From Streptomyces alboflavus (lineage in GTDB: Bacteria > Actinomycetota > Actinomycetes > Streptomycetales > Streptomycetaceae), in contig NZ_JNXT01000038.1 of assembly GCF_000716675.1 (NCBI RefSeq), positions 218,022 through 282,021 on the forward strand: 64,000 nt of DNA. Reading direction: 5' to 3'. Position numbers and translations under genes: made by a program. The notes under the pieces were generated by a model. It was not told where the DNA came from, did not search any database, and worked only from the letters and a program-made list of their open reading frames with translations. This document shows, piece by piece, positions 8,225 to 16,229 of the stretch. Position 1 is the first letter of the stretch; every line of letters begins with the position of its first letter.

Positions 8225-10480
8225 TCAGCCGCGGTACTGCGGCTCGGGCTGGCGCTGTCGCGGCGGCACCTCCTGCTGGGCGGCGAGGCGCCGGGAGAGC
8301 TTCTCGCCCTCGACGTCCATGTTCGGGAGCAGCCAGTCGAGCCACTTCGGCAGCCACCACGCGGACTTGCCGAGCAGGGCGAACAGAGCGGGCACGATGG
8401 TCATGCGGACGACGAAGGCGTCGAAGAGGATGGCGACGGCGAGACCGAAACCGATCATCTTGACCAGGTCGTTCTCCTCCATGATGAAGCCGGAGAAGAC
8501 GCTGATCATGATGATCGCGGCCGCGGTGACCACCCGCCCGCCGTACCGGAAGCCGGTGACGACCGACTCGCGCGGCTCGACGCCGTGGACGTACGCCTCG
8601 CGCATCCGCGTCACCAGGAACACCTCGTAGTCCATCGCGAGGCCGAAGACCACACCGATCATGAAGACCGGCATCGTGCTCATGATCGGGCTCGGCTGGT
8701 CGACGCCGAAGACGTCCGCGAGCCAGCCCCACTGGAAGACCGCCACCACCGCGCCGAGCGCGGCGGACACCGAGAGCAGGAAGCCGAGCGCCGCCTTCAG
8801 CGGCACCAGGATCGAGCGGAAGACCAGCATCAGCAGAAGGAAGGCCAAGCCGACGACCGTGCCCAGGTAGGGCAGAAGCGCGTCGTCGAGGGTCTTGGAG
8901 AAGTCGATGAACATGGCCGTCTGGCCGGTGAGCAGGATCTCCGGGCCCTTGTCGGCCTCGATGTCCTTTGCCACCCCTCGCAGGGATTTGACCAGGTCCT
9001 TGGTCTCGTCCTCGGCCGGGCCCGTCTTGGGCACGACGTTCACGATGGCGGTGTCGTTGGCCTTGTTGGGTGAGACGGGCCCGACCGACTCGACGCCGGG
9101 CTCCTTCTCCATGCGCTTGCGGACGCTCTCGGCCTCGGCCTTGACGTTCTCGGCCTCGATGGTCACCATCAGCGGCCCGTTGAAGCCCTTGCCGAAGGAG
9201 TCCGACATCATGTCGTACGCCTTGCGCTGGGTGGTGTCCGGCGCCATGGTGCCCTCGCTGGGCAGACCGAGCTTCATGCTGGCGGCGGGGACGGCCACCG
9301 CGCCGAGGCCCACGACGGCGAGCAGCAGGACGGCGACCGGGTTGCGCAGGATGAAGCGCGCCCAGCGGGCACCGAGGTTCGGCTGCTGCTGCTTGCGGGC
9401 CCGCTCCTCGGCCTTGCGCTGCTTCTTCTCCGACAGCGGCTTGCCCTTGTACAGCGCGCGGTCCTTGCGGGCGAGCACCTTGACGGGCGCGAAGCCGAGG
9501 AGCGCGGGGACGAGCGTCACGGCGATGAAGACGGCGATCGCGACGGTGCCCGCCGCGGCCATGCCCATCTTCGTGAGCATCGGGATGTTGACGACGGCGA
9601 GGCCCACCAGGGCGATGATGACGGTGAGTCCGGCGAAGACGACGGCGGTGCCCGCGGTGCCCACGGCCCGCCCGGCCGCGTCCTGGCGTTCTCGGCCCTC
9701 GGCGATCTCCGAGCGGTAGCGGGAGACGATGAACAGGGCGTAGTCGATGCCGACCGCGAGGCCGATCATCATGGCAAGGGTCGTGGTCGTGGACGACAGG
9801 CCGACGGTGGAGCCGAGCGCGGTGATGCCGGCGATGCCGACGCCGACGCCGACGAGCGCGGTGAGCAGCGACATGCCGGCGGCCATCATCGAGCCGAAGG
9901 TCAGGACCAGGACGACCGCGGAGACGGCGATACCGATGGCCTCGGAGGAACCGCCCATGGACTGCTCGACCTTGACGGCGTCACCGCCTGCCTCGGCCTT
10001 GAGTCCGCTCTTGCGGGCGTTCTCCAGCACCTCGTCCAGGGCGTCGTGCGCCTTGTCGTTCACCTTGGTCTGGACGACCTTGTAGGTGGCCGACACATAG
10101 ACGGTGGACTTGTCCTTGCTGACGGCGGCGTTGCCCGCGTACGGGTCGCCGACGGTCGCCACCTGGGGCGCCTTGCGCAGCTCGGCGACGACCTCGCCGA
10201 CCTTGGCCTTCGGGCCCGCGGCGGTGATGTCACCGCCGCCGGGGACCCTGAGGACCACACGGGCCGTGGCGCCGTCGGCGCTCGCGTCGGGGAACTTGTC
10301 CTCGAGGAGGTCGTAGGCCTTCTGCGACTCGGTGCCCGGCATCGAGAACGTGTCGACGGGGGGCGTCGGCGCGGACGAGGCAGCGTAGCCCACCCCGCCG
10401 AAGATCAGCACCCAGAGCAGTGCCATCAAACCGCGTCGCCGGAAGGCGAAGCGGCCCAGTTTGTACAGGACGGTAGCCAC
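8225..10480 (-). CDS. MMPL/RND family membrane transporter
   Basis: 751 residues with the duplicated RND layout: one N-terminal TM helix, a large extracytoplasmic domain, five TM helices, then the same pattern again. Family signature GxxxDY occurs in both halves: GLAVGIDYALFIVSRYR near 240 and GLAMDYEVFLVTRMRE near 610. A basic cytoplasmic loop (KKQRKAEERARKQQQ) separates the halves. MMPL proteins export lipids or secondary metabolites using the proton gradient; the substrate here is unknown. No TetR regulator adjoins it. The C-terminus is Pro/Gln-rich and cytoplasmic. Two hairpins follow the stop. Confidence 0.9.
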   Translation of the reverse strand: MATVLYKLGRFAFRRRGLMALLWVLIFGGVGYAASSAPTPPVDTFSMPGTESQKAYDLLEDKFPDASADGATARVVLRVPGGGDITAAGPKAKVGEVVAELRKAPQVATVGDPYAGNAAVSKDKSTVYVSATYKVVQTKVNDKAHDALDEVLENARKSGLKAEAGGDAVKVEQSMGGSSEAIGIAVSAVVLVLTFGSMMAAGMSLLTALVGVGVGIAGITALGSTVGLSSTTTTLAMMIGLAVGIDYALFIVSRYRSEIAEGRERQDAAGRAVGTAGTAVVFAGLTVIIALVGLAVVNIPMLTKMGMAAAGTVAIAVFIAVTLVPALLGFAPVKVLARKDRALYKGKPLSEKKQRKAEERARKQQQPNLGARWARFILRNPVAVLLLAVVGLGAVAVPAASMKLGLPSEGTMAPDTTQRKAYDMMSDSFGKGFNGPLMVTIEAENVKAEAESVRKRMEKEPGVESVGPVSPNKANDTAIVNVVPKTGPAEDETKDLVKSLRGVAKDIEADKGPEILLTGQTAMFIDFSKTLDDALLPYLGTVVGLAFLLLMLVFRSILVPLKAALGFLLSVSAALGAVVAVFQWGWLADVFGVDQPSPIMSTMPVFMIGVVFGLAMDYEVFLVTRMREAYVHGVEPRESVVTGFRYGGRVVTAAAIIMISVFSGFIMEENDLVKMIGFGLAVAILFDAFVVRMTIVPALFALLGKSAWWLPKWLDWLLPNMDVEGEKLSRRLAAQQEVPPRQRQPEPQYRG

Positions 10481-10616
10481 GGGGAAGGGACTCCTGTCGG
10501 GTAGTCAGGAACAGGGGACAGTGCGCGAGCCGCGCTGGCGGTCTCGATGCGCGTCGCCGCGGGACTCGACGGGCAAGCAGCGGCGGCGGCATGCGGCATA
10601 CGGATGGACGGCACGG

Positions 10617-10715
10617 CTAAGTCGGCCCGTGGGACCGGGCTTGGGCCGTGCTTGCGAGGGTCGAGAGGGCCCCGAACACGAGCCGGAACACGTCGACGTA
10701 GCGCGTGGCATCCAT
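10617..10715 (-). pseudogene. HicB-like remnant, copy B
   Basis: 32 codons from an ATG with the family promoter: MDATRYVDVFR matches the first 11 residues of copies A, C, D and E. The next 21 residues (LVFGALSTLAST...) match none of them and then a stop follows. I read it as a deletion remnant that kept promoter and start codon. Whether the tail derives from a neighbouring gene of the ancestral operon, such as an ABC permease end, is speculation. Confidence 0.6.
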
Positions 10716-10753
10716 AGCGCTACGATGGCACCATGATGGCGCCATGGCAAGCC
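10716..10753 (-). promoter_or_regulatory. HicB-family leaderless promoter/operator, copy B
   Basis: On the minus strand: TTGCCA -35, 17-bp spacer, CATCGT -10, six bases, ATG at 10715. The palindrome ATGGCGCCAT at 10736-10745 lies in the spacer, 20 bases before the start codon. This is the best textbook match of the five. Confidence 0.78.
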
Positions 10754-11161
10754 ACCATGGCACATTTTCGGCACCAGCGCGCCACCACCCCCATCGACAC
10801 CGCCCCCAACAGGCAATCGACAGCAGGTGGGCAAGCCTTTCGAGCGCACGTTCGATCCCGTCGGAGTCACGGGGTGACGCCCTGGACATCTCGCCCCAGA
10901 CGTCCGGAAGCAGCACTTCACCAGGCCGCCCCCATCCATCCGCACCATCGCCACATTCAGGTGCGGACAGGTTGCAGTCGCCGATCCCGAAGCGAAATCC
11001 AGCCAGTACCCGCAGAGGGCCTTGACTTCAGAGGAACCGCTCCCTTCGCGATAGCGAAAGCCCCCTGAGGCGGGAGTTCGCCCGCACCAACGCCCCCGCA
11101 ACCAGGAACACGCAGGCCTCAGGGAGAAGAGATTCGGCCAGACGGCGACGGCAGAACAAAG
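10754..11161. other. Non-coding stretch between HicB copies B and C
   Basis: About 400 bp with no reading frame I can support on either strand. It holds a small TTCGCGATAGCGAA hairpin near 11045-11060. It separates two divergent copies of the same promoter module and may be decayed coding sequence. Confidence 0.5.
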
Positions 11162-11201
11162 TGGCGCTTCGATGGCGCTATTCATGTGCCACTATGGCGT
11201 C
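11162..11201 (+). promoter_or_regulatory. HicB-family leaderless promoter/operator, copy C
   Basis: CACTAT -10 box, six bases, ATG at 11202. ATGGCGCTAT (one mismatch from the palindrome) at 11172-11181 ends 20 bases before the start codon. Confidence 0.72.
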
Positions 11202-11894
11202 ATGGACCTCACGCCATACGTCGACGAGTTCCGGCACGAGCTCGCAGTCGCCGCTGACGCGGGCGGAGACGAAGCCCGAGCCCTCGCCCAACGACTCACC
11301 GCACCGCTGGAGACAGCGGCCCGGCTCACCCTGCTCAACGCCCTGTCCGCCGCCATGGGAGAGGTCACCCGCGACCTCGCACCCGGCTGCTCGGTGTCCG
11401 TGCAACTACGCGGCCTCGAACCCGAGTTCGTGGTGACGCCGGCACCCGGCAGGGCCCACGCGGAGCGGGAGCAGCACCGGGGCGCACCGGGGCACACACC
11501 GGCGTCCGTGGCGCCGGTGCGCCCCCTCGTCGACACCGGCCTGCCCGGCACTTTCATCCGCCTGCAATTCGCCAGCGTGAGCGGCCTGGAATCAGCCGTC
11601 GCCCTCTTCGAACGCGCCACCCCCGACCCTGAGTCGCTCGCCCTGCACCTGCCGAGCGACGGCTCCGTGCCCGCGCTCCGTGCCGTCCTGGACGCCCTCG
11701 ACGACGCGGCGATCGAGGCCACGCGGCTCACTGTGCACAGCGCCGGCCTCGACGATGTCGCCCACTCCCTCATGGGCGTGCACCCAGCGGGGATCGGGCT
11801 GCCCTCGACGGGCATCGAGTTCGTCGTGTCGAACGACGAACTCACCCGCCGCAAGTCGTCGCCCCGCAAGTCCCGCCGCGGCGACGCGGGCTGA
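11202..11894 (+). CDS. HicB N-terminal module fused to a DrrA-like ABC ATPase tail, copy C
   Basis: 230 residues. Residues 1-80 match the HicB-like family: MDLTPYVDEFRHELAVAADAG, then LTAPLETAARLTLLNALSAAMGEVTRDLAPG and LRGLEPEFVVT. After a Pro/Arg-rich linker, residues from about 110 (LESAVALFERATP, LRAVLDALDDAAIEATRLTVHSAGLDDVAHSLMG) resemble the C-terminal domain that follows the nucleotide-binding domain in DrrA-type ABC ATPases, whose ends read LDDVFLALTG. There is no Walker A, signature or Walker B. In related genomes, HicB, DUF4097, DrrA ATPase and permease genes occur as one operon, as far as I recall, so an in-frame deletion joining the first and third genes is plausible. Function unknown. 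Confidence 0.6.
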   Translation: MDLTPYVDEFRHELAVAADAGGDEARALAQRLTAPLETAARLTLLNALSAAMGEVTRDLAPGCSVSVQLRGLEPEFVVTPAPGRAHAEREQHRGAPGHTPASVAPVRPLVDTGLPGTFIRLQFASVSGLESAVALFERATPDPESLALHLPSDGSVPALRAVLDALDDAAIEATRLTVHSAGLDDVAHSLMGVHPAGIGLPSTGIEFVVSNDELTRRKSSPRKSRRGDAG

Positions 11895-11900
11895 GCCCCG

Positions 11901-11927
11901 GCCGCGCGACCGCGGCGGTCGCACGGC
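11901..11927. terminator. Hairpin between convergent HicB copy C and P450
   Basis: GCGACCG (11906-11912) and CGGTCGC (11916-11922), flanked by GCCG and CGGC with one mismatch. Confidence 0.5.
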
Positions 11928-11961
11928 CCGCGCCCGTACCCGGATCAGGACCCTGTCGACG

Positions 11962-13233
11962 TCACACCGTCGTTCGTCCCGGCCGTCCCGCGGTGAGCAG
12001 CGGCAGCTTCCGCGCGCCCGTCAGCTCCGGGTCCGCCATCAGCACGGGCGGGTTGTCCGGGTCGGTCCGCAGGTCCGGGTAGCGCTCCAGGAGGATGCCG
12101 AGCGCGATCCGCCCTTCGAGCCGTGCGAGCGGCGCCCCGAGACAGAAGTGGATGCCCCGGCCGAAGGCGAGGTGGGGGTTGGGGTCGCGCCCGGGACGGA
12201 AGTCGTCCGGGCCGAAGAAGACACGCTCGTCGCGGTTGGCCGCGCCGACCCACAGGGCGAGCGCCTGCCCGGCGGGCACCCGCTGCCCGCCCAGTTCGGA
12301 ATCCCGCGTCGTGGCCCGGTAGAAGAGCTGGAAGGGTGTGAGCAGGCGGAGCGACTCCTCGATCACGGCGGGCAGCCCCGTCGGGTCCCGCCGCAGCGCC
12401 TCCCTGTACTCCGGATGGGCGTCCAGGCAGAGCACCGTGTTGCCGAGCAGCATGGTCGTGGTGACGTGTCCGGCGATGAGCAGCAGTTGGGCGAGGTTGC
12501 CGACCGCCACCGACGACAGCCGCTCGCCGTCGACCTCGGCCTGGACGAGCAGCGTGAGCAGGTCCTCCCGCGGGTGGCGCCTGCGGTCGTCGGCGTGCTC
12601 CGCGAAGTACTCGTTCATGCGGCGCCCGAGATCGAGGGCGGCCGCGACCTCGTCCGCTCCGAAGACTCCCCCGCCACCCCCACCCTCTCCCGCCGCATCG
12701 GCCGTCGTCGGCCTTTGCTCGCGCGGGAAGCTCTCCTCGCTCCACTGCCGGAACAGCGGGCGGTCGGAGGCAGGGACGCCCAGGAGTTCGGCGATGACGA
12801 TCACCGGCAGCGGATGGGCGAGGTCGTCGACGAGTTCCAGCGCGCCCCGGTCGTCGGCCCGGTCGAGCAGCTCATGGGTCAGGGCGCCGATCCGGGGTGC
12901 GAGGCCCGCGACCAGCCTCGGCGTGAAGGCTCGGCTGACCAGTTGCCGAAGCTTTCGGTGAACGGGCGGGTCCATCTGGGTGAGCAGGCCGCTCTTGTCG
13001 TAGTCCGGGACGTCGGGGGCCAGTTGGCGGAAGGTGTCGGACGAGTAGGTGACGGGGTCGGAGAAGACCTCGACGATCTCCGGGTAGCCGTACACGTTCC
13101 AGATCCCGGTCCGCTCGTCGAGGGCCACGGGCTGCTCCGGGCGGGTGCCGCGGAGCCAGAAGTGGGCCGGGGGCGCGCCCCATTGGTCGGCGAGGAGGGT
13201 GAGCGGCATGGGGCGCAGAGACTGGTAAGTCAC
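11962..13233 (-). CDS. Cytochrome P450
   Basis: 423 residues. Haem-binding loop FGRGIHFCLGAPLARLE with the axial Cys at 364; K-helix ExxR is E293-S-L-R296; the I-helix motif is AGHVTTT at 254-260, where the usual acidic residue before Thr is replaced (HV instead of HE or DD). A Gly-rich insertion (GEGGGGGG, about 182-189) lies between the F-G region helices. The GTG start at 13233 has AAGGTGA upstream. No ferredoxin gene adjoins it, so redox partners must come from elsewhere. Substrate unknown; it lies 0.8 kb from argD, and an involvement in tailoring a piperazate-containing product is only a guess. Confidence 0.9.
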   Translation of the reverse strand: MTYQSLRPMPLTLLADQWGAPPAHFWLRGTRPEQPVALDERTGIWNVYGYPEIVEVFSDPVTYSSDTFRQLAPDVPDYDKSGLLTQMDPPVHRKLRQLVSRAFTPRLVAGLAPRIGALTHELLDRADDRGALELVDDLAHPLPVIVIAELLGVPASDRPLFRQWSEESFPREQRPTTADAAGEGGGGGGVFGADEVAAALDLGRRMNEYFAEHADDRRRHPREDLLTLLVQAEVDGERLSSVAVGNLAQLLLIAGHVTTTMLLGNTVLCLDAHPEYREALRRDPTGLPAVIEESLRLLTPFQLFYRATTRDSELGGQRVPAGQALALWVGAANRDERVFFGPDDFRPGRDPNPHLAFGRGIHFCLGAPLARLEGRIALGILLERYPDLRTDPDNPPVLMADPELTGARKLPLLTAGRPGRTTV

Positions 13234-13422
13234 GATATTTCACCTTGTTCAGGGCGTGCGGGGGCACGCTCCGCTGGACGGGGACCACGCGGTCGGGGTG
13301 GGAGGGGGAAGATGATGCGTCGACGCCGCGGCTCTGCCGAGGGCCGGCGGCGAGGGGTCAGGAAACACGGCGGGGGCACGGTGTCGGCCACCGCGCCCTC
13401 GTGCTGCCGTCAGGCGCCGTGA

Positions 13423-13794
13423 TCAGCCGTGGCGTATGACGATGCCGCCGCCGCTGGTGACGGCGTGTATCTCGGCGTTCCCTTCCGGCAGTTCGGACGG
13501 TTCGACCGTCACGTCGACGAAGGCGCCGGGGCCGAAGAGGCCGCGCCGGCGCGGGGCCCGGATGAGCAGCCTGTCCTGGCCGTACGCGACGCGGGTCGGT
13601 TCGGCGGCGCCCAGGTCGGTCCGGCTCAGTACGTCGCTCGGGCCGACCTCGACCACCCGCAGGAGTGTGAGCCGGGTCGCCGGTTCGAGCTGCGCGGTGG
13701 GACGCTCGGCCCTTGCCCACGCCTCATCGCCGTCCGCGTCGGCTGCGACGGACAGCTCCCGGCGGAGGTGGTCGACGTAGGGCAGGAGATCCAT
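13423..13794 (-). CDS. HicB N-terminal module fused to DUF4097 fragments, copy D
   Basis: 123 residues. Residues 1-46 (MDLLPYVDHLRRELSVAADADG through ATRLTLLRV) match the HicB-like family. From about 47 the sequence (VVEVGPSDVLSRTDLGAAEPTR, DRLLIRAP, VDVTVE) aligns by eye with the start of the DUF4097 protein at 6839-7687 (SVEVHPR, ADLQAARDTK, GRLTIRTP, VAIEIRLP). The last residues (SGGGIVIRHG) match its end (GAGDIVIRRA), with the central beta repeats missing. It therefore looks like two in-frame deletions collapsed a HicB-DUF4097 pair. It may be a functional mini-protein or a pseudogene. Confidence 0.6.
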   Translation of the reverse strand: MDLLPYVDHLRRELSVAADADGDEAWARAERPTAQLEPATRLTLLRVVEVGPSDVLSRTDLGAAEPTRVAYGQDRLLIRAPRRRGLFGPGAFVDVTVEPSELPEGNAEIHAVTSGGGIVIRHG

Positions 13795-13835
13795 GACGCC
13801 ACTATGGCATCACGTCAATGGCGCCATTGCAAGCC
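13795..13835 (-). promoter_or_regulatory. HicB-family leaderless promoter/operator, copy D
   Basis: CATAGT -10 box, six bases, ATG at 13794. ATGGCGCCAT at 13818-13827 lies 23 bases before the start codon, three more than in the other copies, and is preceded by GGCTTGCA. Confidence 0.7.
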
Positions 13836-13961
13836 GGTGTGGCACACGAGTGGCGCAGCATGGCGACGCGGCGGCACCAGAAGATATCGAGAGGGCTCCG
13901 ACCGACTTCGACAGGGACGTCGGCAGGGACGTCGCCAGCGCCGTGGCACGCAAAGGCCAGA

Positions 13962-13989
13962 AGGCCGCCCACCGGTGGGTGGACGGCCT
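13962..13989. terminator. Terminator of argD
   Basis: AGGCCGCCCACC and GGGTGGACGGCCT form a stem with a three-base loop, 27 bp beyond the argD stop. Confidence 0.6.
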
Positions 13990-14015
13990 GCTCGGTCGGC
14001 GCCGGGGAGGTGGTG

Positions 14016-15263
14016 TCAGACCTCGCCCGCGCGCCGCACCCGGTCCAGGACGTCGGGCAGCACGCGCAGGAACGTCGTCACCTCGTCCTCGCCGATGATC
14101 AGCGGCGGGGCGAGCCGGATGGTGTCCGGCAGGGCGGCGTTCACCAGGAGTCCCGCGTCCTGGGCGGCCTGCTGCACACGCGCGGCGCACGGCTCGGTGA
14201 GGACGACGCCGAGCAGCAGACCGGCGCCGCGGACCCGGTCCACCAGCGGGTGCCCGAGCGCCTCGATGCCTCGCCGCAGCGTCTCGCCCTGCCGCTTGAC
14301 GTGGTCCAGGAGCCCGTCGCCGTGGATGGTGTCGAGCACCGCGAGCGCGGCGGCGCAGGAGACGGGGTTGCCGCCGAAGGTGGTGCCGTGTGCGCCGGGC
14401 ACCATCAGCTCGGCGGCCGGGCCGAACGCGAGCGTCGCGCCGATGGGCATGCCGCCGCCGAGGCCCTTGGCGAGGGTGAGGACGTCCGGCTCGACGCCGT
14501 GCGCCTGGTGCTCGAACCAGTGGCCGGTGCGACCGATGCCGGTCTGCACCTCGTCGAGGACGAGCAGCGCCCCGGTGGCCCGGGTGATCTCGCGGGCCGC
14601 GGCCAGATAGCCGGGCGGCGGTACGACCACGCCGTTCTCGCCCTGGATCGGCTCGATGACGACGAGCGCGGTGTCCTCGTCGACGGCCGCGCGCAGCGCG
14701 TCCGCGTCACCGAACGGCACATGCGTCACATCACCGGGCAGCGGCTCGAACGCGGCGCGCTTCGGGGGCTGGCCGGTGAGGGCGAGGGAGCCCATGGTGC
14801 GGCCGTGGAAGCCGCCCTCGGTGGCGACCATGCGGCGGCGTCCTGTCAGGCGGCCGATCTTGAAGGCCGCCTCGTTCGCCTCCGCGCCGGAATTGGAGAA
14901 GAAGACCCGGCCGGAGCGGCCGGTCAGCCGGAGCAGACGCTCGGCGAGGCGCACCGGCGGCTCGGCGATGAACAGGTTCGAGACATGGCCGAGCCTGCCG
15001 ACCTGCTCGCTGACGGCACGGACGACGGCGGGGTGCGCGGTACCGAGGGAGTTGACGGCGATGCCGCCGAGGAAGTCGAGGTACTTCCTTCCGTCGGCGT
15101 CCCAGAACGCGGCGCCCTCGCCGCGCACCAACGGCACCCTCGGCGTGCCGTAGTTGTCCATCAGCGACGCCTGCCAGCGCTCGGTGAGCTTGCTGTTGCC
15201 GCGCTCCCCCACGGCATCGCCCATGACGCCGGTGTCGCCGGTGTCCCTCGTTGGCTCGTTCAT
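14016..15263 (-). CDS. argD: Acetylornithine aminotransferase
   Basis: 415 residues, class III PLP aminotransferase. [15 protein letters not shown] at 121-135 binds the cofactor phosphate, D237 ([14 protein letters not shown]) the pyridine N, and K266 ([13 protein letters not shown]) forms the Schiff base. It converts N-acetylglutamate semialdehyde to N-acetylornithine. It is the last gene of argJ-argB-argD, 54 bp after argB. The N-terminus is about 15 residues longer than usual; the ATG at 15263 has GGAGGGG upstream, and a second ATG at codon 14 is possible. argR, which often follows argD in streptomycetes, is absent; a HicB-like fusion gene is downstream instead. Confidence 0.93.
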   Translation of the reverse strand: MNEPTRDTGDTGVMGDAVGERGNSKLTERWQASLMDNYGTPRVPLVRGEGAAFWDADGRKYLDFLGGIAVNSLGTAHPAVVRAVSEQVGRLGHVSNLFIAEPPVRLAERLLRLTGRSGRVFFSNSGAEANEAAFKIGRLTGRRRMVATEGGFHGRTMGSLALTGQPPKRAAFEPLPGDVTHVPFGDADALRAAVDEDTALVVIEPIQGENGVVVPPPGYLAAAREITRATGALLVLDEVQTGIGRTGHWFEHQAHGVEPDVLTLAKGLGGGMPIGATLAFGPAAELMVPGAHGTTFGGNPVSCAAALAVLDTIHGDGLLDHVKRQGETLRRGIEALGHPLVDRVRGAGLLLGVVLTEPCAARVQQAAQDAGLLVNAALPDTIRLAPPLIIGEDEVTTFLRVLPDVLDRVRRAGEV

Positions 15264-15317
15264 CCCATCCCCTCCGTGCCGGGCACGCTCATCGCGCCCT
15301 CTCCTCGACGGCCCCGC

Positions 15318-16229
15318 TCATCGCAGACCCTCTTCGATGTCCGGCATGACCAGCGTGCCGATCTCCTCGCGCGTGAACATCTCGAGCAGCACCGAGTGCT
15401 GGACCCGCCCGTCGATCACGCGCGCGCTGCCCACGCCGTTGCGGACCGCGTGCAGGCAGCCTGCCATCTTGGGGACCATGCCGTCGGCCAGCTCAGGGAG
15501 GATCTTCTCCAGTTCGCTGGCGCTGAGCCTGCTGATGACGTCCTCGCTGTGCGGCCAGTCCGCGTACAGGCCCTCGACGTCGGTGAGGAAGACCAGCGTG
15601 TGGGCGTCGAGGGAGGCGGCGATCGCCGCGGCCGCGGTGTCGGCGTTCACGTTGTAGACGTAGTCGTCGTCGACGCTGCGGGCCACCGGCGAGATGACCG
15701 GGATGCGGCCGTCCGCGAGGAGCGCCTCGACGGCACCGGGGTCCACCCCGGCGATCTCGCCGACGCGGCCGATGTCGACCTTCTCGCCGCCCTCGTTCTC
15801 GGGCCAGTGCTTGATCGCGGTGATGGTGTCCGCGTCCTCGCCGGTGAGGCCGACGGCGAGCGGGCCGTGCTGGTTGATGAGGCCGACGAGCTCGCGCTGG
15901 ACGTGGCCTGCGAGCACCATCCGGACCACGTTCATGGCCTCGGGCGAGGTGACCCTGAGGCCGGCCTTGAACTCGCTGTCGATGTCGTGGAGTTTCAGGG
16001 CGGCGCTGATCTGCGGGCCGCCGCCGTGGACGACGACCGGCTTGAGCCCGGCGTGCCGCAGGAAGACGACGTCGTGGGCGAAGGCCGCCTTCAACTCGTC
16101 GTCGATCATGGCGTTGCCACCGAACTTGATGACGCAGATCTTGCCCTGGTGGCGGTTGAGCCACGGCAGCGCGTCCATCACGGACTGCGCCTTGACCAGT
16201 GCGGGGTGCTCCTGCGTGCTGATCCTCAT
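15318..16229 (-). CDS. argB: Acetylglutamate kinase
   Basis: 303 residues, amino-acid kinase fold: IKFGGNAMID (about 35-44) and VVHGGGPQISAAL (about 64-76) bind ATP and acetylglutamate; NVNADTAAAAIA is the other substrate loop. It phosphorylates N-acetylglutamate, the usual feedback-regulated step. The ATG at 16229 overlaps the argJ stop by four bases (ATGA), so translation is coupled. The N-terminal helix MRISTQEHPALVKAQSVMDALPW suggests the hexameric, arginine-sensitive type; this is inference. Confidence 0.95.
   Translation of the reverse strand: MRISTQEHPALVKAQSVMDALPWLNRHQGKICVIKFGGNAMIDDELKAAFAHDVVFLRHAGLKPVVVHGGGPQISAALKLHDIDSEFKAGLRVTSPEAMNVVRMVLAGHVQRELVGLINQHGPLAVGLTGEDADTITAIKHWPENEGGEKVDIGRVGEIAGVDPGAVEALLADGRIPVISPVARSVDDDYVYNVNADTAAAAIAASLDAHTLVFLTDVEGLYADWPHSEDVISRLSASELEKILPELADGMVPKMAGCLHAVRNGVGSARVIDGRVQHSVLLEMFTREEIGTLVMPDIEEGLR

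Noticed and set aside
10754..11161. Coding frame on the minus strand through 10.5-11.2 kb
   Set aside because: The translation has no recognisable domain, contains many Cys and Gly residues by composition, and crosses the conserved promoter of copy B.
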